A DNA stretch of 64,000 bases from Actinoplanes sichuanensis (GTDB lineage: Bacteria; Actinomycetota; Actinomycetes; Mycobacteriales; Micromonosporaceae): positions 8,742,001 to 8,806,000 of the forward strand of contig NZ_AP028461.1 of assembly GCF_033097365.1 (NCBI RefSeq), in the 5' to 3' direction. The translations under genes and the position numbers were made by a program. A model generated the notes under the pieces. The model was not told where the DNA came from and searched no databases. It was given only the letters and a program-made list of their open reading frames with translations. Within the stretch, counting starts at the first letter, position 1; the number at the start of each line of letters is the position of its first letter. Of this stretch, positions 36,356 to 44,774 are shown one piece after another.

Positions 36356-38002
36356 TCACCCGCGGCGGCTGCCCAGTTCCCGTGCGGCGGCCCAGCTGTA
36401 GCGGCCGAAGAGGATGCCGAAGACGACCGATCCGCCGAGTGCCAGCAGGTCCTCGCCGCGTGGGTTGCCGGTGCCCGGACCGGCCAGCAACTGGGTCAGG
36501 ATCCAGACACCACCGCTGACGAAGAAGAGCGCGAGCAGACCGCAGAGGATCGCCGCGACGTATCGCCGCACCACGCCGTCCCGGGGTGCGGGCTCCGGCT
36601 GCGGGATCCGGTCGCGGTCGCGGGCCGGCATCTCGATCCGCAGTCGCTCCGGGATTCGGGCGTCCACCTCGCGCACCACCCGGTCGGCGTGCCGATAGAG
36701 GGTCGGCTCGACCCGGACCGTCACGGCGTCCTCGCCGATCAGGTGGCGGCCGCCGTCCGGCCAGGCCAGCAGGGCCGCGCACGCGTCCCAGCGGACTGCG
36801 GCGACCATGTCGCGGCCGGTCACGCCGATCCCTTCGGAGCCGCTGATCAGCCGTCGGGACCGGTCCCGACGGCCACGATGGACCCGGCCGGCCGGCACGC
36901 TGTCGGACATCGCCGGGGCGGCGGTGTACCCGGCCCACTCGGCGGTGCTGCCGGGCGGGGTCATCAGCAGGCCGGCGTCGTACGCCTCCTCGGCGACCCG
37001 GGCCACCTCGGCCGCGGTGACCGCCCGCACCTCGGCGAGCGCCTCCTCCAGGGGTTGCACCTCGCGTCCGGCGAGCAGGTTGAACGCCTGGCCGGGCAGG
37101 CGTGCGCCACGCGACTCGGACTGGCGCAGGCCCTCGCACGTGAGCTTCACCACGGCGGCCACCTCGTCCGGGTCGATCCGGCCGGCCCGCATCGAGGCCA
37201 GCACGTCGACCAGACCGCCGTGGGCGGCTTCCGGCTCCGCCGGCAGCGGCTCGGCGATCGTCAGGATCCGCGCGGTGCCGTCGGCCCGGGGGACGTACTC
37301 GGTACGGGTGTGGGTGGTGAGGTCGCGCAGATCGCGGCGGACCCGGCGCTCCAGAACGTTGGCGAAGACCGCCGCACCCGGACTCCGGGCGATCACCGTG
37401 TCCCAGCCGACCCCGCCGGTGAACCAGGCCGGTGTGACCGGCAGGGTGGTGGCGACGGACGGTGGCGGCTGCCGCTCGCCGGTCGGGAGATTCAGGCTCA
37501 GCCCTTCGGGGACCTCGTCGCCGGCCACCCAGAGCGCCGCATTCTCCCTGGTGAAATAGCGGGCGATCCACTCCCGGAGGTGGTCGGCGGTGAGCCCGGG
37601 CAGTGCCCACTCGGGATAGCTGACGACACCGAATCCACGGGCGCCGTGCCGCCACATCGGCAGCGGGTCACGCTCCGGCTGAGCACCCTGGACCAGGTCG
37701 CGCACCTCGGCGAGCCGCCCGGTCGGCGGGTCACGCAACGCGTCGCAGACGCCGGTGAGGAATTCGGTGATCTCGGTGGCCGAACCCTGCACGTGGAAGT
37801 AGGTGTGTTCCGGCCCGGTCGTCCAGCTCGTCTGTCCGGTCGCGCCGAGACCGTCGGTCACCAGGTGCTCGACCAGGCGGGTGATGCCACGCCGGGCCAG
37901 CGGCTCGTCCGCCGTGCCGACCCGGAAGACCAGACCGGCGTGGGCCGGGCCGGTCACCTGCGCGAGCACCGCCGGGATGCCGTCGACCTCCATCCGTCTC
38001 AT
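36356..38002 (-). CDS. M16 peptidase homologue with lost zinc motif, membrane-anchored
   Basis: 548 aa from ATG 38002, ATGA-coupled to paralogue A. It aligns with the neighbouring M16 enzyme along its length (GITRLVEHLV against GITHLIEHLA). The first zinc His is Arg42, and the acidic third-ligand helix (AEVRDLVQGA) is altered, so it should be catalytically dead. The shared C-terminal block (RVEPTLY, EMPARDRDRIPQPEP) is followed by two membrane helices absent from the active partner (about 470-495 and 510-535). Best read as the inactive, membrane-anchoring half of an M16 heterodimer; the pairing is inferred. Confidence 0.85.
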   Translation of the reverse strand: MRRMEVDGIPAVLAQVTGPAHAGLVFRVGTADEPLARRGITRLVEHLVTDGLGATGQTSWTTGPEHTYFHVQGSATEITEFLTGVCDALRDPPTGRLAEVRDLVQGAQPERDPLPMWRHGARGFGVVSYPEWALPGLTADHLREWIARYFTRENAALWVAGDEVPEGLSLNLPTGERQPPPSVATTLPVTPAWFTGGVGWDTVIARSPGAAVFANVLERRVRRDLRDLTTHTRTEYVPRADGTARILTIAEPLPAEPEAAHGGLVDVLASMRAGRIDPDEVAAVVKLTCEGLRQSESRGARLPGQAFNLLAGREVQPLEEALAEVRAVTAAEVARVAEEAYDAGLLMTPPGSTAEWAGYTAAPAMSDSVPAGRVHRGRRDRSRRLISGSEGIGVTGRDMVAAVRWDACAALLAWPDGGRHLIGEDAVTVRVEPTLYRHADRVVREVDARIPERLRIEMPARDRDRIPQPEPAPRDGVVRRYVAAILCGLLALFFVSGGVWILTQLLAGPGTGNPRGEDLLALGGSVVFGILFGRYSWAAARELGSRRG

Positions 38003-38922
38003 GTGCCGCCTCCCGCCGCCCGCTTCCGATACTTCACGATCACCGATCCCGGGTCACCGAGGTAGTCCCAGGGACGTTCGGAACCGAGATCGCCGAGCTC
38101 GGTGAAGAGCGAATCAGCCGCCGGCCGATCGTCGAGCAGCGCGAACGCCATCGCGAACGTGCTCACCACCCGGACCCAGCCGTGGGTGTGCCGGAAGTCG
38201 GCATGCCACACCGAGCGGCGGGCCGCCTCGTGCAGATCGGCCCGGACCTGGTCGGCGGTGAGATAGCGGACGCCGGCCTCCAGCCAGTGCTCCAGATGCG
38301 CCTCGGCGATCAGCACCGGCCCGAACGACCCGCGCGGTGCGGCCTCGGCGGTCTCCCGGGCGAAGGCGTGCGCCCGCGCCCAGTCACCGCCCGACTTCGG
38401 GCACAACTGCTGGAGGAACTGCCACTGTCCGGGCAGGTGGTGCGGGTCGATCTCGGCCAGCCGGGCGTATCGGCGGTGCGCCTCGGACAGACCGAGCCGC
38501 AGGCCGCGCGCGGTGATCAGCCGGGCCGTCCAGATCGCCGGGTCGTGCGGGCTGCGGGCGGCGGCGTCGACGAGGAGCCGTTCGGCGGTCACCAGCCCGT
38601 CGGTGAACGCGGCCAGCCGTTCCGGGCTGACCTGCTCGGCCCGGGCGCTGGTCCGGATCCGCCAGGCCGCGCCGATCAGGTGCTGACCGAGCAGCGCGGC
38701 GGCCGCGCCGTCGCCGGGATCCCCGTCGAGCACGCCGCGCAGGAACGTCTCCAGGCCCGGCTCGGCGAAAGCGATCATGGTGAGTTCGGTGCGCTCGACG
38801 GGCTCGGCGGCGTCGAGGACGGCACGGCAGGCCGGCCAGTCCCCGGAGTCCAGGGCATCCCGCAGACCGGTGATCCGCGGGTAGGCGGCCGCCGGGTCCA
38901 GAACTGGTTGTCGCGGGAGCAT
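37999..38922 (-). CDS. Helical-repeat-like protein of unknown function (paralogue A)
   Basis: 307 aa from ATG 38922 (MLPRQPVLDPAAAYP). Same family as the proteins at 35393-36334 and 38985-39926; the closest match is to the latter at the N-terminus (VLDxAEPVERTEL). Conserved HLPGQWQFLQQLCPK, AEAHLEHW and RSVWHADFRHTHGWV. ATGA-coupled to the inactive M16 homologue, mirroring the paralogue B/active M16 pair. No signal peptide. Confidence 0.8.
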   Translation of the reverse strand: MLPRQPVLDPAAAYPRITGLRDALDSGDWPACRAVLDAAEPVERTELTMIAFAEPGLETFLRGVLDGDPGDGAAAALLGQHLIGAAWRIRTSARAEQVSPERLAAFTDGLVTAERLLVDAAARSPHDPAIWTARLITARGLRLGLSEAHRRYARLAEIDPHHLPGQWQFLQQLCPKSGGDWARAHAFARETAEAAPRGSFGPVLIAEAHLEHWLEAGVRYLTADQVRADLHEAARRSVWHADFRHTHGWVRVVSTFAMAFALLDDRPAADSLFTELGDLGSERPWDYLGDPGSVIVKYRKRAAGGGT

Positions 38923-38929
38923 GGCGGGC

Positions 38930-38935
38930 AGCATA
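38930..38935 (-). promoter_or_regulatory. -10 box for leaderless transcript of paralogue A
   Basis: TATGCT on the minus strand, 7 nt before ATG 38922; no ribosome binding site. Confidence 0.5.
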
Positions 38936-38984
38936 GATCTTCGGTGCGAGCGCCCACTCACGACGGTGGTCCTCGACCGTCCGA

Positions 38985-39926
38985 TCAGGACTCGCGGACG
39001 AAGGCGGTACGGAGTTTGTGCAGCCAGATGGTGGAGGCCGGGCTCGGCGCGAGGCTGCCCCACGGGTATTCGCTACCGAAGTCGCCGAGCATCCGGAACA
39101 TCGACTTGGCCGAGCGCAGATCGCCGCCCAGACTGAACGCCGCCGCGAACGTGTTCAGCACCAGCACCCAGCCGTGGCTGCGGCGGAACTCGGGATGCCA
39201 CACCGACCGGTTCGCCGCTTCCTTGATCACCGCCTGCACGCCGGCGACCGAGAGCCGGCGCCGGGCGCTGCCCCAGTCGTCATCGGTCGCCTCCTCGATG
39301 TGCGCCTCGGCGATGATCATGTGGTTGTGTGCGCCGAACGGGGCGGTGCCGGCCACCCGACCGACGAAGTCCCACACCGCCGGCCACGAGCCGCCCCATT
39401 TCGGGCAGAGCTGTTGCAGCAGCTGGAGCTGGCCGGGCAGGTGCTGAGGATCGATCTCGGCCAGCCTGTCGTAGCGGCGGCGGGCCTCGTCCTGACCCAA
39501 CTCCAGACCTCGGGCGACGGTGAGGCGGATCACCCACAGGGCCGGGTCGTCGGGCCGCCGTTCGGTCGCCGGATACAGCACATGCTCGGCCTGGCGCAGC
39601 TTCTCGTGGAACGCCTCGAACTGCTTACGGCTGACGTGCCGGGCCCGGTACGAACTACGGATCTCCCACCCGACGCGGACCAGGTACGAGCCGAGCACGG
39701 CGGCGGCGGTGCTGTCCTCGGGGTCCCGGTCGAGTACCTGCCGCAGCAACGGCTCGATGCCGTCGGTGTCCGAAGCGGACCGGATCAGCTCGGTACGCTC
39801 CACCGGCTCCGCCGAGTCCAGAACCGCCCGGCAGGCCGCCCAGTCACCGGCACGCAGCCCGGTCCGCAGCGTGGTCAGTTTCGGGTAGGCGGCGGCCGGA
39901 TCCATCACCGGTGGGCGCAGCAGCAT
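38985..39926 (-). CDS. Helical-repeat-like protein of unknown function (paralogue C)
   Basis: 313 aa from ATG 39926 (MLLRPPVMDPAAAYP). Third member of the local family, with CPKWGGSW, AEAHIEEA, RSVWHPEFRRSHGWVLVLNTFA and SEYPWGSL. Unlike A and B it has no M16 partner immediately downstream; paralogue A follows after 62 bp. It may be the remnant of a third pair or a free subunit. Confidence 0.78.
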   Translation of the reverse strand: MLLRPPVMDPAAAYPKLTTLRTGLRAGDWAACRAVLDSAEPVERTELIRSASDTDGIEPLLRQVLDRDPEDSTAAAVLGSYLVRVGWEIRSSYRARHVSRKQFEAFHEKLRQAEHVLYPATERRPDDPALWVIRLTVARGLELGQDEARRRYDRLAEIDPQHLPGQLQLLQQLCPKWGGSWPAVWDFVGRVAGTAPFGAHNHMIIAEAHIEEATDDDWGSARRRLSVAGVQAVIKEAANRSVWHPEFRRSHGWVLVLNTFAAAFSLGGDLRSAKSMFRMLGDFGSEYPWGSLAPSPASTIWLHKLRTAFVRES

Positions 39927-39932
39927 AGCCGC

Positions 39933-39938
39933 AGCGTA
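39933..39938 (-). promoter_or_regulatory. -10 box for leaderless transcript of paralogue C
   Basis: TACGCT on the minus strand, 6 nt before ATG 39926. Confidence 0.45.
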
Positions 39939-39950
39939 GAACCAGAATCG

Positions 39951-41129
39951 TCAGGGCACGAGGGGATCGTCGAGCAGATGCTCGAAGGCCAGTTCGGCCG
40001 CACCGATCAGGGCCGCGTCCGGGCCCAGCTCAGGGGTACGCAACCGGACGTGCTCACGGCAGGCGGGCAGCCCGACCGCGTTGAGTCGGCTGCGGATCTG
40101 TGCCGCCGCGCCGAGGTAGACGTCCCGCAGCGTGCCACCGAAGATCACGACTTCCGGGTTGAAGATGTTCACCAGGTTGCCGACCCCGAACCCGACCCAG
40201 TCGCCCACCTGCCGCAACGCGTGCTGGGCCGAACTGTCTCCGCGCATCGCGGCGTCCACCACGGCCAGCACCGCCTCCCGGCCGCTGCGGTCCTCCCGCC
40301 CGGCCAGGCGCAGCAGCGCGTGCTCGCCGATCTCGGTCTCCCAGCAGCCCCGGGAGCCACAGCTGCACGTCCGGCCGTACGGGTTGACGACCATGTGGCC
40401 GACCTCGCCGCCGTAGCCGCCGTGCCCGTGCACCCGACGTCCACCGGCCACGATCCCGGCCCCGACACCCACGTCGCCGTACAGGTAGATGACGTTGTCC
40501 GAGCCGACCGCGGCCCCGCGGGAATGCTCGGCGAGCGCGCACACGTCGGCGTGGTTGCCGACGCTGAGTGGGCCGAACTCCTCCAGCTCGGAACGCAGCG
40601 CCGCACCGATCGGTTCGTCCACCCAGCCGATCGTCGGCGCCAGGCGGATCATGCCGTCCTCCAGGCGCACCATCCCGGCCACGGCGACGGCGCTGCCCAC
40701 GCACCGACCGTCGGCGGGCACGCCGGAGCGCATGGTGCGGACGTAACGGGCCAGCGGGCGGACCGCCTCGCCGGCGCTCATGCCTCGGGGGCGCTCGGTC
40801 TCGTACTGCTCCAGGATCCGGCCGCCCAGCCCGACCCGGGCCGCGCGCAGCCGGTCCACCTCGATGCTGAGCGCGTAGGCGTACACCCGCCCGGACTCGG
40901 GCCGGACGACCAGTGACGGTCGTCCGGCCCGGCCGGTCTCGCGTGGAGCCGCCTCGCTGACCAGGCCCGCGCCGATCAGGTCGGCGGTGAGCGCGCCGAT
41001 CGTGCTGCGGTTGAGGCCGAGCCGGGTGGTGAGCTCAGCCCGGGACGTCGCGCCGTGCATGTGCACGTAACGCAGCAACGTACCGAGGTTGTGCTTGCGT
41101 ACCTCTTCCTGACTCGGGCCGGCCCGCAT
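39951..41129 (-). CDS. ROK-family transcriptional repressor
   Basis: 392 aa. N-terminal winged HTH (RAELTTRLGLNRSTIGALTADLIGAGLV), then a ROK sugar-kinase-like domain with YLYGDVGVGAGIVAGG and the zinc motif GHMVVNPYGRTCSCGSRGCWE. Without a clear kinase role, this XylR/NagC-like type senses a sugar and represses uptake genes. It lies 42 bp after the permease gene of the sugar importer on the same strand, so it is probably co-transcribed and regulates that operon. Confidence 0.9.
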   Translation of the reverse strand: MRAGPSQEEVRKHNLGTLLRYVHMHGATSRAELTTRLGLNRSTIGALTADLIGAGLVSEAAPRETGRAGRPSLVVRPESGRVYAYALSIEVDRLRAARVGLGGRILEQYETERPRGMSAGEAVRPLARYVRTMRSGVPADGRCVGSAVAVAGMVRLEDGMIRLAPTIGWVDEPIGAALRSELEEFGPLSVGNHADVCALAEHSRGAAVGSDNVIYLYGDVGVGAGIVAGGRRVHGHGGYGGEVGHMVVNPYGRTCSCGSRGCWETEIGEHALLRLAGREDRSGREAVLAVVDAAMRGDSSAQHALRQVGDWVGFGVGNLVNIFNPEVVIFGGTLRDVYLGAAAQIRSRLNAVGLPACREHVRLRTPELGPDAALIGAAELAFEHLLDDPLVP

Positions 41130-41171
41130 CAGCGCCCCGCCCTCTGCCCCATCGTCTCCATCGGGCCCTGG

Positions 41172-42428
41172 TTACCGGTTGCCGGTCGCCGCCGCGCGGC
41201 GACGGGCCAGCGCATCGACACCCGCGGCGATGAGCAGGATCACACCGGTGAAGATGTAGCGCGTCCCGGAGGAGAAGTCCATCAGGAACATGCCGTTGTC
41301 GATGACCGCGATCACCGCGCCACCGATCACCGCGTGGATGACCTTGCCCTTGCCGCCGAAGAGGCTGGTGCCACCGATGACCGCGGCGCCGACCGAGTAG
41401 AGCAGCGTGCTGCTGCCACCGGTGTTCGGGTCCACCGACCCGGCTCGGCTGACCAGCATGATGCCACCGACCGCGGCCATGAACGAGCCGATCACGAAAA
41501 CCGAGATGCGGATCCGGTCGACCGGGATGCCGGCCCGGCGGGCGGCCTCGGCGTTGCCGCCGACCGCGTAGACGTGCCGGCCGTACGAGGTGCGGCCCAG
41601 CACGAACGTCCACAGCACCAGGAAGCCGCCGATCACCGGCGCGGCGATCGGGACGCCCTTGAGCGAGGCGACGTTCGGGTTGATCGCCCGCTCCTGGGTG
41701 AGGATCGCGGTGGTGATCAGGAGCAGTGCCGCGATGCCGCCGATCCGGAGCAGGATGATCCCGATCGGCTCGTTGACCAGGCCGCGCCCGGCCCGGCCGC
41801 GGTAACGCAGGAACTGGATCAGGGCGAAGACGGCGACCGCACCGATGGCCAGGGCCCAGCTCCAGCCGACCGGAAGGCTGTCCTTGTTCAGCGACTTGAT
41901 GAAGCCGTCCGGGATCGAGATGTTCTTGCCCTCGCCGAGCAGGTTCAGCAGAACACCCTGGAAGGCGAGGAACGCCGCGAGCGTGACCACGAAGGACGGG
42001 ATGCCGACCTTCGCCACCAGGAAGCCGAGCACCAGGCCGATCACGGCACCGGCGGCCAGCGACGCGATGAGCGCGACGGGCTCGGAGTAGCTCTTCTCGG
42101 TGAGCAGGATCGCCATCACCGCGCCGCAGACGCCCGCCGCGTAACCGGCGGAGAGGTCGATCTCGCCCAGCAGCAGGACGAAGATCAGGCCCATCGCGAT
42201 CATGGTGAGGCCGGCGGCCTGGTTGAACAGGTTCGCGAAGTTGCCGGCGCTGAAGAACGTCTCCGGCCGGGCGGTACCGAAGATCAGGGTGAGGATGACC
42301 AGGCCCAGCACGGCGGGCATGGCGCCGAGGTCACCGCCACGTATCCGGCCCACGTAGTCGCGGAAGTGGCTGGCGACGGTCGGCTTGACTACCTTGACGC
42401 CACCGGCGGTCTCGAGGGTCGTGGTCAC
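41172..42428 (-). CDS. Sugar ABC transporter permease (XylH/RbsC family)
   Basis: 418-aa membrane subunit with about ten hydrophobic segments. Family marks: GLTMIAMGLIFVLLLGEIDLSAG, GIPSFVVTLAAFLAFQGV, GRHVYAVGGNAEAARRAGI (EAA-like loop) and GGTSLFGGKGKV near the end. Length and the long loop between helices 5 and 7 favour the xylose-type XylH branch. ATGA-coupled to the ATPase gene. Confidence 0.9.
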   Translation of the reverse strand: MTTTLETAGGVKVVKPTVASHFRDYVGRIRGGDLGAMPAVLGLVILTLIFGTARPETFFSAGNFANLFNQAAGLTMIAMGLIFVLLLGEIDLSAGYAAGVCGAVMAILLTEKSYSEPVALIASLAAGAVIGLVLGFLVAKVGIPSFVVTLAAFLAFQGVLLNLLGEGKNISIPDGFIKSLNKDSLPVGWSWALAIGAVAVFALIQFLRYRGRAGRGLVNEPIGIILLRIGGIAALLLITTAILTQERAINPNVASLKGVPIAAPVIGGFLVLWTFVLGRTSYGRHVYAVGGNAEAARRAGIPVDRIRISVFVIGSFMAAVGGIMLVSRAGSVDPNTGGSSTLLYSVGAAVIGGTSLFGGKGKVIHAVIGGAVIAVIDNGMFLMDFSSGTRYIFTGVILLIAAGVDALARRRAAATGNR

Positions 42429-43228
42429 TTCGAAACTCCCGGCGTGATGTCTGCGAAGTCGGTGGGGTGCTCCGGCGGAAGGCCCAGGTTGCCGCTGCGC
42501 CCACCGGTGATCAGCTCAACGACCTGGGCGTGGGTGACGTCGCTCGCCTTCACCTGGGCGGCCATCCGGCCGAGGTAGAGGGCGGCGATCCGGTCCGAGA
42601 CCGCGAAGACGTCGTTCATGTTGTGCGAGATGAGCACCACGCCGAGACCGTTGTCGGCCAGGCGGCGGACCAGCTCCAGGACCTGGGCGGTCTGTGCCAC
42701 GCCGAGCGCCGCGGTCGGTTCGTCGAGGATGACGACCCGGCTGTTCCAGAGCACCGCCTTGGCGATCGCCACGGTCTGCCGCTGGCCGCCGGAGAGGCTG
42801 GCCACGAGCTGCCGCAGCGACTTCACGGTACGTACCGAGAGGCTGGCGAGGGTCTCGCCGGCCATCTGCTCCATGGTCGGTTCGTCCAGGACGATGCCGC
42901 GCTTCTTCTCCCGGCCGAGGAACATGTTCTGGACGATGTCCAGGTTGTCGCAGAGCGCGAGGTCCTGGTAGACGACCTCGATGCCGAGGTCGGCGGCGTC
43001 CCGGGGGCTGTGGACCGAGACCTGCTTGCCGTCGAAGGTCACCGTGCCCGCGTCGATGGTGTAGATGCCGCTGATGCACTTGACCAGCGTCGACTTGCCG
43101 GCGCCGTTGTCACCGACCAGCGCGGTGACCTCGCCGGGGTAGACGCTGAGGCCGACATTGTGCAGCACCTGGACAGGACCGAAGCTCTTGTCGATCCCGC
43201 GCAGTTCCAGTAGGGGTGTCGCGGCCAC
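42425..43228 (-). CDS. Sugar ABC transporter ATP-binding protein (single NBD)
   Basis: 267 aa from GTG 43228 with AGGAG about 9 nt upstream; the longer in-frame ATG at 43294 lacks a site. Walker A GDNGAGKST, signature SLSGGQRQTVAIAKAV, Walker B VVILDEPTAALG. Half the length of RbsA/XylG, so it is a single-domain ATPase that would act as a homodimer, common in actinobacterial CUT2-like importers. Confidence 0.9.
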   Translation of the reverse strand: MAATPLLELRGIDKSFGPVQVLHNVGLSVYPGEVTALVGDNGAGKSTLVKCISGIYTIDAGTVTFDGKQVSVHSPRDAADLGIEVVYQDLALCDNLDIVQNMFLGREKKRGIVLDEPTMEQMAGETLASLSVRTVKSLRQLVASLSGGQRQTVAIAKAVLWNSRVVILDEPTAALGVAQTAQVLELVRRLADNGLGVVLISHNMNDVFAVSDRIAALYLGRMAAQVKASDVTHAQVVELITGGRSGNLGLPPEHPTDFADITPGVSK

Positions 43229-43281
43229 GGATGTTTCTCCTTCGTTCGGTGACCGACCGGTTCCGTCCGCGGAACCGACTC

Positions 43282-43315
43282 CGGCGCCGCCCACGTGGTG
43301 ACGTGGGCGACGCCG
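43282..43315 (-). terminator. Hairpin between the sugar-binding protein and ATPase genes
   Basis: cgcccacgt (43288-43296) pairs with acgtgggcg (43301-43309) around ggtg; an outer cggcg/cgccg stem extends it after a 1x1 mismatch. Likely partial terminator or mRNA stabiliser, giving more binding protein than transporter. Confidence 0.6.
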
Positions 43316-43344
43316 TCGTCGAATTCAGCGGGGGGTGCTGAGGA

Positions 43345-44445
43345 TCAGCTGATGCCCGCGTCGGTGCAGGCCTTCGTGAAGGCGGCGGTGCAGAGCTCGG
43401 CCTTGGTGACGAAGCCGTCGTCGACGACCGCCTTGACGTTCGCCTTGGTGATCGCCTCCGGCTTGAGCAGCACGGACTTGACGGTGGCCTTCGACTCGGG
43501 GTCGGTCACGGTACCGGTGGCCGTGGTCGGGGTCTCACCCTTGGCCAGCGCGATGGCCAGCGCGGCGGCCGCGTCGGCCTCCTTCTTGATCGCCTTGTAG
43601 ACGGTCATGCACTGGTCGCCCGCGAGGATGTTCTGCAGGCCCTGAACGGTGGCGTCCTGGCCGGTGACCGGGACGGTGCCGTTCAGCTTGTTCTTCTTCA
43701 GGACCTCGATGGCCGCGTTGCCGAGGCCGTCGTTCGCGGCGAGCACGCCGGCGATCTTGTTGTCCTTGGTGAGCTGCTGCTCGAAGATCGTGCCGCCCTT
43801 GGCGTTGTCCCAGTCCGGAACCGCGTCGTCCGGGCCCTTGGTGTACTCGCCCGAGTCGAACTTCGGCTTGAGAACCGAGTCGTAGCCCTCCTTGAACAGG
43901 GTGGCGTTGTTGTCGGTGGGCGAACCGTTGAGGTAGGAGACGACCGGCTTGGTCACCTTCTTCTCGGTGAGGCAGTCCACCAGGCCCTGGCCCTGCAGCT
44001 TGCCGACCTCGACGTTGTCGAAGGAGACGTAGTAGTCGGCGCCGCCGCTCAGCGTGAGACGGTCGTAGTCGATCGTGTTGATGCCCGCCTTCTTGGCGTT
44101 CTCCAGCACGTTCTTGCCGGTGCCGGAGTCCAGGTTGACGATCATCAGGACCTTGACGCCGCTCTGGATCATGCCGTCGGCGATGGTCTGGAACGAGGCC
44201 TTGTCGCCCTGGGCGTTCTTGATGTCGGCCTTGACGCCCGCGGCGTTGAACGCGTCGGTGAGGTACTTCAGGTCCGCCGTCTCCCAGCGGGCCGAGCTCT
44301 TGGTATCGGGCAGGATCACGCCGACCGTGGCGCCGCCGCCCGAGGAGCCGGTGCCGGTGCCGGAGTTGCTCTCGGTGCCGCAGGCGGACAGGCTTCCCGT
44401 GGCCAGCAGGCCGGCCGCGGCAAGGGCGAACATTCCCTTACGCAT
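43345..44445 (-). CDS. Sugar ABC transporter substrate-binding lipoprotein (XylF-like)
   Basis: 366 aa. Lipoprotein signal with lipobox LSAC near residue 22 and a Ser/Gly linker, then a periplasmic-binding-protein type I fold (VGVILPDTKSSARWETADLKYL, VLMIVNLDSGTGKN, YDRLTLSGGADYYVSFDN, GVLAANDGLGNAAIEVL, TGQDATVQGLQNILAGDQCMTVYK). The YDR and TGQDA phrases resemble XylF, so D-xylose is the best guess. First gene of the importer operon with the ROK regulator at its end. Confidence 0.9.
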   Translation of the reverse strand: MRKGMFALAAAGLLATGSLSACGTESNSGTGTGSSGGGATVGVILPDTKSSARWETADLKYLTDAFNAAGVKADIKNAQGDKASFQTIADGMIQSGVKVLMIVNLDSGTGKNVLENAKKAGINTIDYDRLTLSGGADYYVSFDNVEVGKLQGQGLVDCLTEKKVTKPVVSYLNGSPTDNNATLFKEGYDSVLKPKFDSGEYTKGPDDAVPDWDNAKGGTIFEQQLTKDNKIAGVLAANDGLGNAAIEVLKKNKLNGTVPVTGQDATVQGLQNILAGDQCMTVYKAIKKEADAAAALAIALAKGETPTTATGTVTDPESKATVKSVLLKPEAITKANVKAVVDDGFVTKAELCTAAFTKACTDAGIS

Positions 44446-44490
44446 CCCTATATGTCCTTTCGGGGGGTAAATCCGGAGCCTTGTTCGGAT

Positions 44491-44502
44491 TTGTCAGGAC
44501 AA
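44491..44502. promoter_or_regulatory. Palindrome upstream of the sugar-binding protein gene
   Basis: ttgtcaggacaa, perfect TTGTC/GACAA half-sites with a 2-nt centre, 46 bp before the start codon. A candidate operator for the ROK protein, or the -35 region. Confidence 0.35.
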
Positions 44503-44566
44503 GCAGCGCCTGGGAGAACCACTGCTGAGCCATGACGCCGATGGATCAGGTACCGGTTTGTTGTGC

Positions 44567-44683
44567 CCGGCAACGTATTCCCATGGTGGCGGAGAACACA
44601 AGCGGCAACGACGGTCTATCTCGTAACGAGGGATAACAATCCGGCAACATGGCCGTTCCCCGAGGTCGCGGCAGGGTTGCCGG
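44567..44683. promoter_or_regulatory. Four spaced CGGCAAC motifs, candidate operator array
   Basis: ccggcaac at 44567-44574 and 44641-44648, gcggcaac at 44602-44609, and the inverted gttgccgg at 44676-44683. Start-to-start spacings are 35, 39 and 35 bp. This regular spacing suggests cooperative binding or DNA looping by a regulator; it could also be chance in GC-rich DNA. Confidence 0.4.
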
Positions 44684-44774
44684 ATTCGCCTGGCGTTCCG
44701 CACAAAGTAACGCTAAGTAGTTTCAGCCTAAGAAGTTGGCGGAAACCAGAAGAACAGACTTTTATCCACCCGTA

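Larger units (their letters stand above)
44446..44774. other. Control region of the sugar importer operon
   Basis: About 330 bp with no gene between the YbaK gene end and the binding-protein start. It holds a palindrome (44491-44502) and four copies of a CGGCAAC motif (44567-44683), listed separately. A short + strand ORF at 44563-44778 shows no coding signal. Confidence 0.55.
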
